Origin: Verrucomicrobium sp. BvORR034
Lineage (GTDB): Bacteria > Verrucomicrobiota > Verrucomicrobiia > Verrucomicrobiales > Verrucomicrobiaceae
Direction: 5' to 3'
NCBI RefSeq assembly: GCF_000739635.1
Contig: NZ_BATQ01000012.1
Coordinates: 39,383 to 103,382 of the forward strand
DNA: 64,000 bases
The notes beneath the pieces were generated by a model. The model was not told the DNA's origin. It saw only the letters and a list, made by a program, of their open reading frames with translations, and did no database searches. Position numbers and translations under genes: made by a program. Positions 62,986 to 64,000 of this stretch are shown in pieces (positions within the stretch are counted from its first letter, which is position 1; every line of letters starts with the position of its first letter).

Positions 62986-63328
62986 TGGAGTGTGTCAGGG
63001 TCCTGTAAATGGTCTGTGCCAGAACCCGCGACCGGTCGCCTCGGTTGCCTCAAGTCAGGGGTGGGGCGAGGCAAGCTACAGGGAGTCAGGGGCGGAGTTG
63101 AACGACCGAAGGTCTTGGGATGCTCTATTTGCGAACATGCGGCCAACCGCCTTGGGTTGTAGGGCGACCGCCTCGGTTGCCTCAGTCAGGGGTGGAGCGT
63201 GGCAAGCGGAGCGCTTGCCCTACAGCGTCAGGGGCGAGGTTGGCTTTTGCAAGGCACCATTGGACGTGTGGCGATCTGCCATGCGCAACGCCCTTCCGGC
63301 TACCCACAATCAACACGATGCATCCAAC
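62986..63328. other. Intergenic region with diverged repeats
   Basis: This 343-bp region holds no supportable gene. It contains two diverged copies of a repeat unit (63037-63094 and 63169-63236) and a GCAAGC/GCTTGC hairpin around 63202-63218. Nothing else is identified. Confidence 0.5.
63037..63236. repeat. Two diverged direct copies of a cctcggttgcctca-type repeat
   Basis: Copy 1 (63037-63094) and copy 2 (63169-63236) share cgcctcggttgcctca and the gtcaggggtgg and tcaggggcg stretches but differ by an insertion carrying a small hairpin. They are 132 bp apart, start to start. The sequence resembles the other palindrome-rich intergenic repeats in this window. Confidence 0.6.
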
Positions 63329-64000
63329 TCAACGGCGGAACGCACGCTTAAACGGATCAGCTACGTTGGTGCGCCACCAGTTGGGCTCATCGTCGTCGCC
63401 GTCGCTGCTCTGACCGCCGCCGCTGCTCCGGGAGGAGCGTTTGCGGGCTGGGGCGGACCAGTCGGACTTGTCGTCCATGCCGCTCAAGCCAAGGGCTGCA
63501 ACGGTGGGACTGTCGAGCTGACCATTGGGCTGGAGGCCATTGGCCGACTGAAAACTCACAATGGCTTTGTGCGTGCCCTGACCCACTTTGCCGTCCACTG
63601 GGGCCTTGTAGTGGCTCTTCTGTTTGAGCGCGGCCTGGGCTTCAAAGAGAAGGTAGGCGCGTCCATTCTTGGAATAGGCATTGAACGAGGAACCCGTAAA
63701 GATCTGGTCAAGATTCCAATAGCCATCCGGTGGCAGGGTCGGTGCCGGATGGGAAGGCGGTTGCGTCCCGTACGCGAGCGGGCTGGAGAGCACCGGCGTA
63801 GGCATGGCAGTGGCCGAGCCGGGGGCTGCGGTGGTGCCAGGGGCCTGAGGAGTTACGGAACCCGTCGAGGTGAGATCTTGAAGAGGAGGTGGCGTCGCGG
63901 CGGGGGCGGTCGGGCTCATCGTTCCCGGTGTCGGCGCGGACGCGACAGGGGCCGTGGTGCTGGGGCTGGCAGTTCCCGCAGGGCCGGAATGCGACGCGGC
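63329..64000 (-). CDS. Peptidoglycan-binding-domain protein, 5-prime end off the window
   Basis: The frame is open to the right edge with no stop, and the 27 codons upstream of the first in-window ATG at 63919 are also Pro/Ala/Thr-rich, so the real start lies beyond base 64000. The visible part has a long Pro/Thr/Ala-rich region, then a PG_binding_1-like module (about residues 75-147 from 63919: YKAPVDGKVGQGTHKAIVSF and NGQLDSPTVAALGL) and a Ser/Gly/Asp-rich tail. It is probably an exported cell-wall-associated protein. Its N-terminal domain is unknown. Confidence 0.75.
   Translation of the reverse strand, partial: AASHSGPAGTASPSTTAPVASAPTPGTMSPTAPAATPPPLQDLTSTGSVTPQAPGTTAAPGSATAMPTPVLSSPLAYGTQPPSHPAPTLPPDGYWNLDQIFTGSSFNAYSKNGRAYLLFEAQAALKQKSHYKAPVDGKVGQGTHKAIVSFQSANGLQPNGQLDSPTVAALGLSGMDDKSDWSAPARKRSSRSSGGGQSSDGDDDEPNWWRTNVADPFKRAFRR

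Overview
The window looks like chromosomal DNA of a GC-rich member of the phylum Verrucomicrobiota, probably family Verrucomicrobiaceae (Verrucomicrobium/Prosthecobacter-like). The case rests on gene content: very large secreted PVC-type dehydrogenase/HEAT/cytochrome c proteins, ThuA, DUF1080 (3-keto-disaccharide hydrolase-like), DUF1592 and DUF1552 proteins, which are typical of Planctomycetes and Verrucomicrobia. Start codons are rarely preceded by a Shine-Dalgarno sequence. I see no rRNA, tRNA, CRISPR array, phage module or transposase. Genus and species cannot be fixed from the sequence alone.

Layout. 1-5.7 kb: a secreted DUF1080 protein divergent from a 1,507-residue ThuA-NPCBM-PVC dehydrogenase-HEAT-cytochrome c fusion. 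5.7-7.6 kb: gene-poor and filled with dispersed palindromic and 99-bp repeats around one small membrane protein. 7.6-18.5 kb: housekeeping genes (TraB/GumN protein, trpB, mutY, RNase HIII, an HU/IHF protein, two methyltransferases, maf), a KefF/KefC-like cation efflux pair, and a damaged toxin-antitoxin-like pair. 18.6-38.1 kb: a near-complete type IV pilus/type II secretion-like machine. It has seven class III prepilin-like proteins plus a PilX/GspK-like protein, a GspE/PilB ATPase, a PilT-like ATPase, a GspF/PilC platform, PilM/N/O/P-like genes and a divergent secretin, with a response regulator and a hybrid histidine kinase at the distal end. No prepilin peptidase is present here.

38-47 kb: four tandem copies of a 128-bp repeat, a secreted dienelactone hydrolase, a second PVC dehydrogenase/cytochrome c protein, and a MoxR-DUF58-SpoIIM-RDD operon. 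47-56 kb: a glycosyltransferase, small membrane proteins, a possible MITE-like element, and a translationally coupled DUF1552-DUF1592-heavy-metal-domain-membrane protein cluster with 4-nt overlaps throughout. 56-64 kb: a GNAT acetyltransferase, EamA exporter, lipoprotein, ilvC, an FKBP-type isomerase, a membrane protein pair coupled to an RluE-like pseudouridine synthase, and a peptidoglycan-binding-domain protein that runs off the right edge.

How the parts fit. The pilus/secretion genes form one long minus-strand block, probably read from at least two promoters, facing a separately promoted secretin. The most unusual component is its first gene, a 555-residue prepilin-like protein with a Thr/Ser/Gly pentapeptide repeat linker and a beta-rich C-terminal domain resembling choice-of-anchor K. 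The two cytochrome c dehydrogenases, the DUF1592/DUF1552 pair, ThuA and DUF1080 proteins point to periplasmic oxidation or hydrolysis of complex carbohydrates, but no substrate can be named from sequence.
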